Shown: positions 1 to 8,343, numbered from the stretch's first letter. The stretch is DNA of 64,000 bases from Clostridium pasteurianum BC1 (GCF_000389635.1 NC_021182.1:2914001-2978000), one strand, 5' to 3'. Notes: a model not told the origin generated them from the sequence alone. Numbers and translations: made by a program.

Positions 1-19
1 CAACAGATATAAATGGATA

Positions 20-85
20 TTAATAAGTCGTATTTTTTTCAACGTACAAAAGTATATCTCTTATACAATCAGGATTTAGTCGCAT
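20..85 (-). pseudogene. DUF2513-like protein, N-terminal fragment
   Basis: A short reading frame starts with ATG 8-9 bases after an AAAGGTGG ribosome binding site and reads MRLNPDCIRDILLYVEKNTTY before a TAA. The opening (LNPDCIRDILL) is the typical start of DUF2513 proteins found in phages and Firmicute genomes, which are normally far longer. After the stop the same frame continues with YPFISV, so this looks like a nonsense or frameshift mutant, or one whose remainder lies beyond the window. The function of the family is unknown. The assignment rests on the N-terminal motif from memory. Confidence 0.4.
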
Positions 86-245
86 AGTTATTACCACCTT
101 TCTATACAATAGAATTCTATGTGATAAAGCAAAAGCCTTTAGAAAAATATGTAAGTAACGATTAAACAGCTTGTATTTAATAAAGCTTTTAAACCCTTAG
201 GATACTTGTGATCTACCCACTAAAAACTAGATTATAAAACTACAC

Positions 246-1118
246 TTATCTAACTCGACTTAATATATTGAGTATATCCTGAGGAAATTTGTTTGTCTGT
301 ACCATCATAGCTATACCTGCATCTACCAGTATGCCTGATTTAGAATATTCCATTATCTCGTTAGCTATATCTGCATCACTTACACTGCTGTCTGCATCCT
401 GAATTTTATCGGCTATTTCATTAGTGTTATTAAAACTATCGCTGAATCTATTCTCTATTCCACCATATACACTTCTAGCATGTACTACATTATCCATAGC
501 TGCATCTACTAAACTAAGATTTGCATCTACAGAATTTTTAGTTACATCTAAACTATCTAAAGTGTATCCTGTGGAATCTTGTATAGCTGTTGTAACATTA
601 AATTTAGGTATAACAACATTATCACCCGATTCTGCACCTACAGCCGCTGTTATTGTAGAAGATGGATTTTTATTATCATAAGTGATTCCAACTGATGATG
701 GACTGGCATTTAACAGTTTAACACCATTAAATTCAGTATTATTTGCTGTACTATTAATATTTTGTTTTATTTGATCAATTTCTAACTGAATATTTTTCTT
801 GTCCTCATCTGTCAAACTTGGTCCACCAGAGGATACAACAAGCTGTCTCATTCTCTGAATATCATCACTTATATTATTAAGTCCACCTTCAGCTGTCTGC
901 AGCATACTTATTCCATCCTGTGAATTTCTCGTTCCAGCCTGAAGACCACGTATTTGCATATTGATTTTTTCACTTTTAGCAAAATTATTGGGGTCATCTT
1001 TTGCACTATTTATTTTCTTTCCTGAAGTCAATCTATTTAAAGCGCCACTTTGATTACTAAGGTTTTTTGTATATGCATAATATATATTTAATGATGCTAA
1101 GTTATGACTTAATCTCAT
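246..1118 (-). CDS. Flagellin-family protein (divergent, 290 aa)
   Basis: Filament subunit of the flagellin family, secreted by the flagellar export apparatus. Residues 1-140 match the conserved N-terminal D0/D1 coiled-coil region (LNRLTSGKKINSAKDD, ISMLQTAEGGLNNI, IQRMRQLVV) and the C-terminal 80 residues match the other D0/D1 half (ADIANEIMEYSK, ending NILSRVR). The central variable domain is very short. The start has a GGAG site 8 bases upstream and a sigma-D promoter 40 bases upstream. It is clearly diverged from the main flagellin at 12.7-13.9 kb (MRLSHNLASLNIYYAYTKN instead of [12 protein letters not shown]), so it may be a minor or specialised filament protein. It cannot be told from sequence whether it polymerises. 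Confidence 0.9.
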   Translation of the reverse strand: MRLSHNLASLNIYYAYTKNLSNQSGALNRLTSGKKINSAKDDPNNFAKSEKINMQIRGLQAGTRNSQDGISMLQTAEGGLNNISDDIQRMRQLVVSSGGPSLTDEDKKNIQLEIDQIKQNINSTANNTEFNGVKLLNASPSSVGITYDNKNPSSTITAAVGAESGDNVVIPKFNVTTAIQDSTGYTLDSLDVTKNSVDANLSLVDAAMDNVVHARSVYGGIENRFSDSFNNTNEIADKIQDADSSVSDADIANEIMEYSKSGILVDAGIAMMVQTNKFPQDILNILSRVR

Positions 1119-1157
1119 TTTATCAACTCCAACTAAAATGTTTTCTACTTTTTTTAA

Positions 1158-1184
1158 TTATCGAAGGATTTAAATGAAGCTTTA
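1158..1184 (-). promoter_or_regulatory. Sigma-D (FliA) promoter of the 290-aa flagellin
   Basis: On the minus strand, TAAA (1181-1184), a 15-base spacer and TTCGATAA (1158-1165). This matches the sigma-28/sigma-D consensus TAAA-N15-GCCGATAA and lies about 40 bases upstream of the start codon. Confidence 0.8.
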
Positions 1185-1189
1185 TATCA

Positions 1190-1390
1190 TTAGGATAAAA
1201 TTTTAAATTTTTCAGCTTTTATACCTTTTAAACCATCTTTCGTTTCAGTTCTAAATTCTGTTAGTTCTGCTGTGTGATCATATATTGCATCAAGTTTATT
1301 CTCTATATTATGAAGTCTTTTATTAGTTTCATTTTGTCCTGTTTTTAATTCTTGTATATCATTTCTCATTAAAGTCATGTCACTCTTCAA
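1190..1390 (-). CDS. Small coiled-coil protein, probable gene remnant (66 aa)
   Basis: The 66-residue product is charged and strongly heptad-patterned (DIQELKTGQNETNKRLHNIENKLDAI), like the coiled-coil tails of small clostridial proteins of unknown function. The first codon is TTG with only a poor ribosome binding site, and a rho-independent terminator lies immediately upstream, so it may be the surviving 3' part of a longer gene. No function can be assigned. Confidence 0.3.
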   Translation of the reverse strand: MKSDMTLMRNDIQELKTGQNETNKRLHNIENKLDAIYDHTAELTEFRTETKDGLKGIKAEKFKILS

Positions 1391-1397
1391 TTATTCA

Positions 1398-1438
1398 AAC
1401 AAAAAAGAAACCGCAAAAACCTTAGTTCTGCAGTTTCC
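1398..1438 (-). terminator. Rho-independent terminator after the 271-aa flagellin
   Basis: On the minus strand GGAAACTGC...GCGGTTTC forms a stem and is followed by TTTTTTGTTTG. It lies about 90 bases downstream of the flagellin stop at 1524. Its loop (AGAACTAAGGTTTTT) recurs in the terminator at 4377-4414. Confidence 0.7.
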
Positions 1439-1523
1439 AAATTTTCAACCTCTTAATTGCTATAGTACTATACACAATTAGAGGTGTAAGACTTTAGTGC
1501 TGCTTATGAAGTGACTGGGCTTG

Positions 1524-2339
1524 CTACTTTAGCAATTGTATAATTGATTCCGGACTCTGATTTGCCTGAACAAGCAAAGCTTGAGTTGCTTGAGTTATTA
1601 TATTATACTGAGTAAATTCCAGCGATTCCTTAGCCACATCAGCATCTTCAATATTTGAATCACTCTTGGTCAATTTTAATTCATAGTCAGAAAGTGAATT
1701 ACTCATATAAGAAAGATTTGTTTCATAAGCTCCAGCCTTGGAAACATAGCCTGACACCATATCTATTGCTTTATCTATCTTATCCATAGCCGACAAAGCA
1801 TTCTCCTTTGAAAGTACATTAATTCCACTTAATCCAATATTTTCAACAGTAGCATCAAATAAATCTATTTTAAAAGTATCTTCTGTACGAAAACCTACCT
1901 GTAAAGATATAGACTCTAAAGGCGGTGATAATAGATTTTTACCATTGTACTTTGTACCAGCAGCTGTACTATCAATATCTTTCAAAATCTGTTCAATTTC
2001 ACCCTGGGCAGCTTGTTTATCAAAAGGTCCAGATGTAGCATTAGCCGCCCCCATAGATAACTCCTTCAATCTGCCAAGACTATCATTTACAATGTTGTCC
2101 AAAGATTTAGTGACAGCACCTGTTACACCTAAACCCTCCTGAACATTTACCTGTGCCCTTGATAAAGATAAAATTTTAGCTTTTAAACTTGTAGAGATAC
2201 CAGATCCGGCGGCATTGTCACCAGCTCTGTTAATTTTCAATCCTGAAGATATTTTTCTCATTGATTCCGATCTATTTTTTTCATCTTTAGTCAATTTATT
2301 TGCTGTATTTAGATAAATCATATTATGAGTTACTATCAT
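1524..2339 (-). CDS. Flagellin-family protein (divergent, 271 aa)
   Basis: Second divergent flagellin. The N-terminal half carries the family pattern (MRKISSGLKINRAGDNAAGSGIS, VQEGLGVTGAVTKSLDNI) and the C-terminus ends in the flagellin tail QATQALLVQANQSPESIIQLLK. The central region is short and has no large variable domain. Start: GGGGAG 9 bases upstream of ATG; a sigma-D promoter sits 105 bases upstream. The neighbouring 290-aa flagellin has its own promoter and the two are separated by a terminator, so they are independent transcription units of one regulon. The three flagellins in this window are strongly diverged from each other, which argues against recent duplication. Confidence 0.9.
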   Translation of the reverse strand: MIVTHNMIYLNTANKLTKDEKNRSESMRKISSGLKINRAGDNAAGSGISTSLKAKILSLSRAQVNVQEGLGVTGAVTKSLDNIVNDSLGRLKELSMGAANATSGPFDKQAAQGEIEQILKDIDSTAAGTKYNGKNLLSPPLESISLQVGFRTEDTFKIDLFDATVENIGLSGINVLSKENALSAMDKIDKAIDMVSGYVSKAGAYETNLSYMSNSLSDYELKLTKSDSNIEDADVAKESLEFTQYNIITQATQALLVQANQSPESIIQLLK

Positions 2340-2443
2340 ATAAATTCACTCCCCTTGATAAGTAATTCATACAGTATACAATTACTTAATAACATAATAA
2401 TAGTTTAGTTGTGACTACTGCAGAAATCTATTACATATATATT

Positions 2444-2470
2444 ATATCGATTAATTATTATCAAACTTTA
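2444..2470 (-). promoter_or_regulatory. Sigma-D promoter of the 271-aa flagellin
   Basis: Minus strand TAAA (2467-2470), 15-base spacer, ATCGATAT (2444-2451), matching TAAA-N15-GCCGATAA. Confidence 0.8.
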
Positions 2471-2557
2471 ATAAAAATACAATTATTTTTAACTATTAAT
2501 GTATCATGAAAATTCCCTCTGTATTTTCTTTGGACCAACTCCAGTAAGTACTGGAAG

Positions 2558-2773
2558 TCAGCCTAAAATGGATTCTCCAGGGGTGCCCTTTGGTAAAATA
2601 ATTAGTGGTGATATTTCTTCATTTAAAGGAATGGACTCTTCTGTAAAAATGATTTTAAAACTAAATGAAGCACCATCTTGAATATTCATATTTTCCAAGT
2701 CATAGTTACCATAGCTACAGAACTTGCTATCAACTTTAACAGTAAACCTCCACAATCTTCTTTTGCTTTTCAT
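2558..2773 (-). pseudogene. Unidentified small reading frame, probably a remnant
   Basis: A 71-codon frame overlaps the end of the upstream ATPase-nuclease gene. Its protein-like part begins inside the frame (VDSKFCSYGNYDLENMNIQDGASFSFKIIF) just after a GGAGG that has no usable start codon behind it. The product has the look of a small beta-rich domain but I do not recognise it. Most likely a 5'-truncated gene downstream of the ATPase. Confidence 0.22.
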
Positions 2774-4319
2774 GAACTTTAACCATTACTTCTTCTACCT
2801 TTCCTATTACTCCCTTAACCTTCCTAAAATCAAAGATTAAAAGATACCCTTTCTCTAATCCATACTGCTCTAAATATTCACCTAGCTGTACAATTCCTTT
2901 TTCATGATACTTATCTCCACGCCATATTTTAAGCTCCAGTATATATATCTTCTTTTCATAAGTTATAACTATATCAAACCTTTTTTCTTCTCCACCTTTT
3001 ACTTCCTTAAAAGCAAAACCTGTGCCGTTTATTATTGGGCTTAAAAATGCAAGAAATAGCAGTCTCCCGTCTTCTTCTAAGAAGCCTTCTCTTTTCTCTG
3101 AATACTCATGTTTCATGAAATCCTGAAACTTTAATAATACTTTAGCTATATCCAAGTTTCCATCTCTTTTTATAAATTCTGATCTTTCATTGTAAAAACT
3201 TAAATTCGTAGAAGTCTCTATTAAAGAACTCATATAATCGTATATTTTTTGTTCGTAAATTCTATTATGAATCTTTAGTTTTCCCTGCTCATCCTTAAAC
3301 ATTCCATATATTACGCCTAATTTTATAGTAGGATTATCTTTATTATAAGTAATTTCACTACCATCTACGGTTATCTTCTTTATCAATTCTTTTAAAGTGA
3401 TATTATTTTCTAGATTTTTAATCAAACTATCAAAATTAGTATTGCTATCTTTTAAAAGTTCTTTGACAGCTCTGTCCATATATTCCTTATCCCACTTTAG
3501 TTGTTTTATGTCCATAATTTTTTCATCTATTATTTTACAAAGCTTACTAACAAGAAAAGGATATCCTGAAGTGTAAAAATAAATTTTTTCTGAAAAATAT
3601 TCCTTATCTAATTTTACTCCTCTATTTTTTATATAGTCATCAAGCATAGTACCTATTTCTTCCTTTGAAAAACTCATATCTATATCAAAATCTGAAGCTA
3701 TGTTCCAAGGACTGTTGTATTTATGCTCTTCATCTGATCTTATCTTTAACTTTAAACTTTTTACATCATGTACTCCTGCCAATATTACACTATGAAAAGT
3801 TTTATCTTTTCCCGAATTCCTAAGTAAATACTTGTTTCTCAACATACCTAAAAAGCTCAAAAATAGCTGATTATTGCTACTTTTATCTACCTCATCTATC
3901 ATAAGTACTACTTTTTTATTAACTTTTATAATAAACTTTGTTATGGCATAGGATAAATCATCCATAGTCTCAACTTTAGGTTTTTGCTCTTCAATAAATT
4001 CTGATAATTCTTCATGCTCTAATAAAAGGCTTCTTTCAACTAAATTCAAAAAGCCTCTAGTAAATCGCTCTTCTTCTTGAAAAATTAGATCTCCTACTCC
4101 TTCGAAGCTTATTGATACAGTTAAATACTCATTATTTTTATCAAGGCTTCTTTCAAGCATGTATAAAGTTGTAGTTTTCCCGTATTGCCTTGGTCTATTT
4201 ATTATAAAATACTCCTCATTTTCTATGAGTTTCATTATATTCGTCAATTTTTCTGATATATCTACCATATAATGCTTTTCAGGTATACATGTACCCGTAA
4301 CATTAAATCTCTTTTCCAT
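2736..4319 (-). CDS. AAA-like ATPase fused to a PD-(D/E)XK nuclease domain (527 aa)
   Basis: The N-terminal half is a P-loop ATPase of the AAA-like type common in anaerobes: Walker A NRPRQYGKTT at residues 41-50 and Walker B VVLMIDEVDK at 137-146. The last 80 residues look like a PD-(D/E)XK nuclease fold (RFDIVI...IYILELKIWRGD, then a Q-containing helix IVQLGEYLEQYG), with D and E-x-K as probable metal ligands. The start has an AGGGGCGTG site. Homologues occur in many copies in Clostridia and Bacteroidetes with no settled function; a defence or mobile-element role is often suspected. Here it stands alone next to the flagellins, with no partner gene. Confidence 0.75.
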   Translation of the reverse strand: MEKRFNVTGTCIPEKHYMVDISEKLTNIMKLIENEEYFIINRPRQYGKTTTLYMLERSLDKNNEYLTVSISFEGVGDLIFQEEERFTRGFLNLVERSLLLEHEELSEFIEEQKPKVETMDDLSYAITKFIIKVNKKVVLMIDEVDKSSNNQLFLSFLGMLRNKYLLRNSGKDKTFHSVILAGVHDVKSLKLKIRSDEEHKYNSPWNIASDFDIDMSFSKEEIGTMLDDYIKNRGVKLDKEYFSEKIYFYTSGYPFLVSKLCKIIDEKIMDIKQLKWDKEYMDRAVKELLKDSNTNFDSLIKNLENNITLKELIKKITVDGSEITYNKDNPTIKLGVIYGMFKDEQGKLKIHNRIYEQKIYDYMSSLIETSTNLSFYNERSEFIKRDGNLDIAKVLLKFQDFMKHEYSEKREGFLEEDGRLLFLAFLSPIINGTGFAFKEVKGGEEKRFDIVITYEKKIYILELKIWRGDKYHEKGIVQLGEYLEQYGLEKGYLLIFDFRKVKGVIGKVEEVMVKVHEKQKKIVEVYC

Positions 4320-4376
4320 AGCCTTCTCACGCCCCTTATATATTAGTATTTTACCATATCAAACTGAATTTAAACA

Positions 4377-4414
4377 TAAAAAGAAACTGCAAAACCTTAG
4401 TTCTACAATTTCTA
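4377..4414 (-). terminator. Rho-independent terminator
   Basis: Minus strand AGAAATTG...CAGTTTCT stem followed by TTTTTATG. It lies just downstream of the small frame ending at 4441 and shares its loop (AGAACTAAGGTTTTG) with the terminator at 1398-1438. Confidence 0.65.
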
Positions 4415-4440
4415 GCTTTTAAACTCCATGAGCAATATTA

Positions 4441-4656
4441 TCAATTCATATAATTTATAGACTTAATCAAAATTTTAAAAATAGAATAAATACCAATACA
4501 TATAGCTGAAGATGTAGAATTTATGTAAAGTATGTTTCTTATAACTGACAACATTATAATTAATCTCTCGTACTTAATTCTAAAATCACTTTCCACCATA
4601 TTTTTTCGCATTAGTTTTTCTTTATAATCATTTGAATAAACTACACAAATTTTCAT
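4441..4656 (-). CDS. Hypothetical small protein (71 aa)
   Basis: ATG at 4656 is preceded at 5-6 bases by GGAGA, and the frame is followed by a good terminator, which is why I keep it. The product (MKICVVYSNDYKEKLMRKN...) has a polar N-terminus and a hydrophobic C-terminal half (SSAICIGIYSIFKILI) that could be one membrane segment. I recognise no family. It could also be a remnant of a larger deleted gene. Confidence 0.35.
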   Translation of the reverse strand: MKICVVYSNDYKEKLMRKNMVESDFRIKYERLIIMLSVIRNILYINSTSSAICIGIYSIFKILIKSINYMN

Positions 4657-4853
4657 GATGCTCTCCATATAAAAATTATTTTACTAATATAATATTATGT
4701 AAAAATATTATTGGTACATGTACATACCAAAATATAATATTCCAGTAATATATCATTAGACTCTATTGGTGCAAGTAGGATATCAGAACTCCAAACCTTT
4801 TATTTCTGTATTATATGTCCTTTTTAGGGCAAATTCATCAATACCAAAATATT

Positions 4854-6077
4854 CTAAGCTCTTTGAATATTATTCACAACTTCTGGATCCTGTGTCTTTG
4901 CGAAGGGAATGAGTTTGCTGCTATCCTCACCTTCCATTTCCAACTTAAATCCATTTATCTCTACATCTCCGCTTAATTCAATTACAAGACATCTAGTACC
5001 ATTTTTATCAACAACTTGTTTAACTGAACTTAAATCTCTTGGATTAATACTTATACTAGTTTCTTCATTTTCAATTTTTATAGATTTACTTCTAAAATCC
5101 GGAATTATATTTTTTACCTTAAACTCGTAATCTCCTCCACAAATTTCTTCAAAAGAACTTTCTAAAACTTCAGTATTATCTATTCCACTATCTTCTAAAA
5201 CCCTCTTAATTTCTTTCATATTCATAGTAGGTTCCTCTTCATCCATACTATCTTCTAATTTTTCATTGATTTTTTCATAAATTTCCTGCATAGCATCAGC
5301 TTTTATTTTATCACCAATTACATCATTCAATATAGCATTAAATCTCTCTTTTTCTTCTATAGCAGTATGTTTTATAGTACAATTTAAAACCTCTTCAACA
5401 AATTTCAAATTCAATTGTTTTGATTTTGAAGAATAGTATATAACTTTATTTACATCCATATTTCCATCACTAAAGCTGGGAAACATAAATCCATCTAAAG
5501 GTGAATTTAAATTTATTGTAGTATCTAAGGCAGAATTAGATTTAAAAGTTCTTTCTTCATAGTCAAATTTCAAAACTCTTTTAGGAATATCTACTTTGTT
5601 TATACTACATAAAATAAACTGGATAGCTTGTACCGAATCTTCTACTGATTCATCTATTTCTTCTCTTCTTTTTTTGCTTCCTTTGTAGTACTCAGCTTTT
5701 ACAAAGTTTATTACTATATCTGTATCATATGTATAGTTTTCAGATATTTTTTCTACTATTTTATCAGCATATTCTGCTACCCTTTCTTCTGAAGTCAATG
5801 CCTTATATAGTACATCTTGTGTACTTTCTTCTAAATTTTCACTATTAAAATTCAATTCAAATATTTTTGTATCTATGGTTCCAGTAAGAACCTTTTTGAA
5901 ATTATTCAAATAAAGTTCCTTTATTTCAACTTCTAACATATCAAAATAACTAAGTTCTTTCTTTATAATTTCATTATTATCTTTTTTTAAATATATACTA
6001 TATACTTCCTTTATAGACATCATATAGCTGTTTAATTTAAATTCTTTTCTTAAATCAACTAATTCTTTTTTATTCAT
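4854..6077 (-). CDS. DUF4317 domain protein
   Basis: Cytosolic, acidic protein of about 407 residues that matches DUF4317, a family largely confined to Clostridia and without known function. Recognisable parts are the opening KKELVDLRKEFKLN, the central GFMFPSFSDGN, and the C-terminal RCLVIELSGDVEINGF followed by the low-complexity tail KLIPFAKTQDPE. The first ATG is only two bases from the GAGG site, so the second ATG (position 6077, MNKKELVDL) is the better start. Two decayed copies of its 3' end lie about 2 kb upstream, at 6829-6871 and 6891-6934. Confidence 0.75.
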   Translation of the reverse strand: MNKKELVDLRKEFKLNSYMMSIKEVYSIYLKKDNNEIIKKELSYFDMLEVEIKELYLNNFKKVLTGTIDTKIFELNFNSENLEESTQDVLYKALTSEERVAEYADKIVEKISENYTYDTDIVINFVKAEYYKGSKKRREEIDESVEDSVQAIQFILCSINKVDIPKRVLKFDYEERTFKSNSALDTTINLNSPLDGFMFPSFSDGNMDVNKVIYYSSKSKQLNLKFVEEVLNCTIKHTAIEEKERFNAILNDVIGDKIKADAMQEIYEKINEKLEDSMDEEEPTMNMKEIKRVLEDSGIDNTEVLESSFEEICGGDYEFKVKNIIPDFRSKSIKIENEETSISINPRDLSSVKQVVDKNGTRCLVIELSGDVEINGFKLEMEGEDSSKLIPFAKTQDPEVVNNIQRA

Positions 6078-6210
6078 ATTCATTACCTCGGCTTTCTTTT
6101 TAGGATAGTTATATCCAAATAATATAAGATTTAAGACTCCAATTCATAATTTTATTCCAATAAATATTATTCTACTTAAAAGCTCTAAATCCTTTAAAAA
6201 TTCTATTTAC

Positions 6211-6495
6211 CTATCCTTTTTCAACTCCTTCTTCAATTCCCTCTTCTCTTATCGTTTTTCCTATTTCAGTCATAGTTTTATCCATCTCCTTTAACTTTTT
6301 CTTAGTTATTTTATCTTCAAATTTATCCAGCAACGCATAAAGCATACTCATACATTCCAATTTAATTTCATTATCTTCTATACTTACACTGCTATAAATA
6401 TTATTAGGAACAGCAAATACTTGTTTATTTTGTCCTTTTGCAAATTTAGCAGTAATAAGAAAGCCACTTTTTTCTCCTTTTAAATATGTACATGA
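6211..6495 (-). pseudogene. Chimeric relic: DprA fragment joined to C-terminus of an Rpn/PD-(D/E)XK family nuclease
   Basis: One open frame without a start codon reads EKSGFLITAKFAKGQNKQ then VFAVPNNIYSS, which is the internal signature of the DNA-processing protein DprA (usually SGSLITA...VFAVPGNI). It then runs without a break into LECMSMLYALLDKF...MTEIGKTIREEGIEEG, the characteristic tail of Rpn-type 'recombination-promoting nuclease/transposase' proteins. Upstream, a different frame encodes a truncated Y1 transposase. Three unrelated fragments therefore abut within 500 bases. None is functional as it stands. Confidence 0.6.
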
Positions 6496-6725
6496 TTATT
6501 TATTAAACAATAGCATATAATTTCATACTGTTTTCCAAAATACTCAATAGCTCCTTCTATTATAGTCAGATATACCTGAAAATCTTCTTCATCTCTAAAA
6601 ATGTCATTACTTCTATTACCTCTAGCTGTTATGTGATAGGCTGCATTAGGATACCATGTTCTAGCCTCACTAGTCATTAAATTAATCTTCCTTCCCATAA
6701 TGTTATTTTCTTTAATTCTTAACAC
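6480..6725 (-). pseudogene. Truncated Y1 (REP-associated/IS200-like) transposase
   Basis: The frame encodes the N-terminal part of a Y1 transposase (TSEARTWYPNAAYHITARGNR, then EIICYCLINNHVH), i.e. the beta-strand with the GNR turn and the HxH metal-binding motif. It stops at HVHI, before the catalytic tyrosine helix. Full-length members are about 200-300 residues; this is at most 81. The rest has been replaced by the DprA-like fragment. Inactive. Confidence 0.7.
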
Positions 6726-6744
6726 TTTTTTAGAAGTTTAAACT

Positions 6745-6782
6745 TAAAAATAAAAAAGAATCACCACGAAAATGATGATTCT
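6745..6782 (-). terminator. Rho-independent terminator-like hairpin
   Basis: Minus strand AGAATCATCA...TGGTGATTCT (10-bp stem with one mismatch) followed by TTTTTTATTTTT. There is no intact gene directly upstream, so it probably belonged to the lost 3' end of a DUF4317-like copy. Confidence 0.6.
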
Positions 6783-6828
6783 CCTTTATTATTATTCTAT
6801 TTAACTTATCTTTTTCATTCATACTTTG

Positions 6829-6934
6829 TTCACAATCCTCAGGGGTCCTTGCGAACGGAGTGAGCTTGCTATCTTTTTGGTTCATAATTTATTTACAACC
6901 CCGGAGAGTCCTTGCAAACAAAGTGATATTGCTC
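6829..6934 (-). repeat. Two decayed copies of the DUF4317 gene 3' end
   Basis: Read on the minus strand, 6829-6871 encodes SKLTPFARTPEDCEQ and 6891-6934 encodes SNITLFARTLRGCK. Both resemble the tail of the DUF4317 protein at 4854 (SSKLIPFAKTQDPEVVNN), and the DNA is correspondingly similar. The rest of the gap 6783-7165 holds an 8-bp perfect palindrome at 7006-7025 and otherwise nothing I can identify. Confidence 0.5.
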
Positions 6935-7165
6935 TAACATTACATGTATCTTTTTCAATTTATATAATTATATATATACATTATTTTTTTAACACATTTC
7001 ACCTCCGCATTATATGGATAATGCGAATATAACTATATATAAATTTGCTGTTCAAAATTATGAGATTAACACAGCTAATCATATTGAAAATATAATGAAA
7101 TAAAGAACTAGTCCATCTTGGTTTCCTCCAAAATTTCATTCCCAATTTGGGGAATTGTTGTATTT

Positions 7166-8278
7166 TTACAAATCCTCAAATAATGTAATAGATTCAAAAA
7201 TAATGAAAGCATCCAACACTTTACAATTTACATGATTTTCAAAGAATTTTAATTTCTCCTTAACACTTTGTTTAATGTCATACGTCAATAAATGTGATTG
7301 GTGATCAGATACAAAGAAATCGCTATAATCACTGTCATATTGGCTTTTTAAGCATCTAATAGTTTGAAAGCTATATTTCCGCAAACTCTTCATTACTTGA
7401 AACGACAGAATTGCTGTTTCCTGATAATTTTGCGTTAGGCATTCCCAGCAATTTAGAAGAGTTCTGCATATAGTTAGAATATCGTCATATGGTAACTCAA
7501 CCTTACTGGTCTGAAAATCATATTTTAAATTCTCATAATATTGGTAAACAAGCTCTATATCTCTGGTAATACAATTAAGGTTAGACACTGTGTCAATACA
7601 TACCACTTTGGCATCTCCCTTAGCAATAAAAAGTGATTTTAAAAATTTACAATAACCATCCCCATCGTAATCTTTTGCTGGAATAACAATGTTATGGGCA
7701 TTATACAACTTAGCTTCTTCTATAAAATTGGCTGTATTATATCTGATTCCAATAAAATCTTTATCTTGCCTTACCCATGACATTAACATTTGGGGAATTA
7801 TATATTCCTCGACAAATCCTGCATTCCTGTTTTTTACAATCAGTGAGCAGGCAGCAATCAAAGGAATAGTTCTACATGCTCGACGGATAGCACTGAAAGC
7901 TTCCATATTAGGGCCGTGATTTAGTATACTTAATTCCACATCATGAAAATAAAGTAATGGATTGATATTAAGATATAACATCTTATACTTGCCGTGTTCA
8001 TCTTCGTTGACATGATACTTTACAATATTAAATTTTTGAGGAAGATTACATTCGTACCAAGTCAATATGGGCTGAGTTGACATATATGTACATGGAATCC
8101 CAGGTAAACTGAAGCGTCCTTGGCTTGCATATTGCCGCTTATCATACGGGATATGAAGCATTTCCTGTGAAGAATAAACCTTATTTTCCTCTGTAGGGCG
8201 TATTCGGTAATAGCTGGATTCAAATTGATATGTATATTCAATATACGAAAATAGCAAATGTTCTTTAACGCTATCCAT
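7166..8278 (-). CDS. RES-domain protein (370 aa)
   Basis: Residues about 20-220 carry the RES-domain pattern: YYRIRP near the start, HIPYDKRQYASQGRFSLPG then PCTYMSTQPILTWYECN, i.e. the conserved R, R and E positions of the ADP-ribosyltransferase-like fold. Known RES toxins degrade or phosphorolyse NAD+. The C-terminal 150 residues are helical and not recognised. No Xre antitoxin gene sits beside it, so this looks like a long stand-alone RES protein rather than a toxin-antitoxin pair. The ATG has no recognisable ribosome binding site and an in-frame stop lies 12 bases upstream, so the 5' end may be damaged. Local base composition is somewhat richer in GC than its flanks. Confidence 0.65.
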   Translation of the reverse strand: MDSVKEHLLFSYIEYTYQFESSYYRIRPTEENKVYSSQEMLHIPYDKRQYASQGRFSLPGIPCTYMSTQPILTWYECNLPQKFNIVKYHVNEDEHGKYKMLYLNINPLLYFHDVELSILNHGPNMEAFSAIRRACRTIPLIAACSLIVKNRNAGFVEEYIIPQMLMSWVRQDKDFIGIRYNTANFIEEAKLYNAHNIVIPAKDYDGDGYCKFLKSLFIAKGDAKVVCIDTVSNLNCITRDIELVYQYYENLKYDFQTSKVELPYDDILTICRTLLNCWECLTQNYQETAILSFQVMKSLRKYSFQTIRCLKSQYDSDYSDFFVSDHQSHLLTYDIKQSVKEKLKFFENHVNCKVLDAFIIFESITLFEDL

Positions 8279-8343
8279 AAAGCTGACTTACGGACAGTGA
8301 ATTGCATTAAATAAGAATAATAAACATAAAAATCATTTACAAG

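Noticed and set aside
2499-2681. Plus-strand 60-codon frame
   Set aside because: Shadow opposite the minus-strand remnant at 2558-2773, without a ribosome binding site.
4770-4853. Minus-strand LEYFGIDEFALKR, similar to the first Asp region of ISL3 transposases
   Set aside because: Only about ten residues resemble the family and the rest does not continue, so it is too short to call.
7006-7025. Perfect 8-bp palindrome CGCATTAT-ATGG-ATAATGCG
   Set aside because: No T-run and no flanking gene end; could not be tied to a function.
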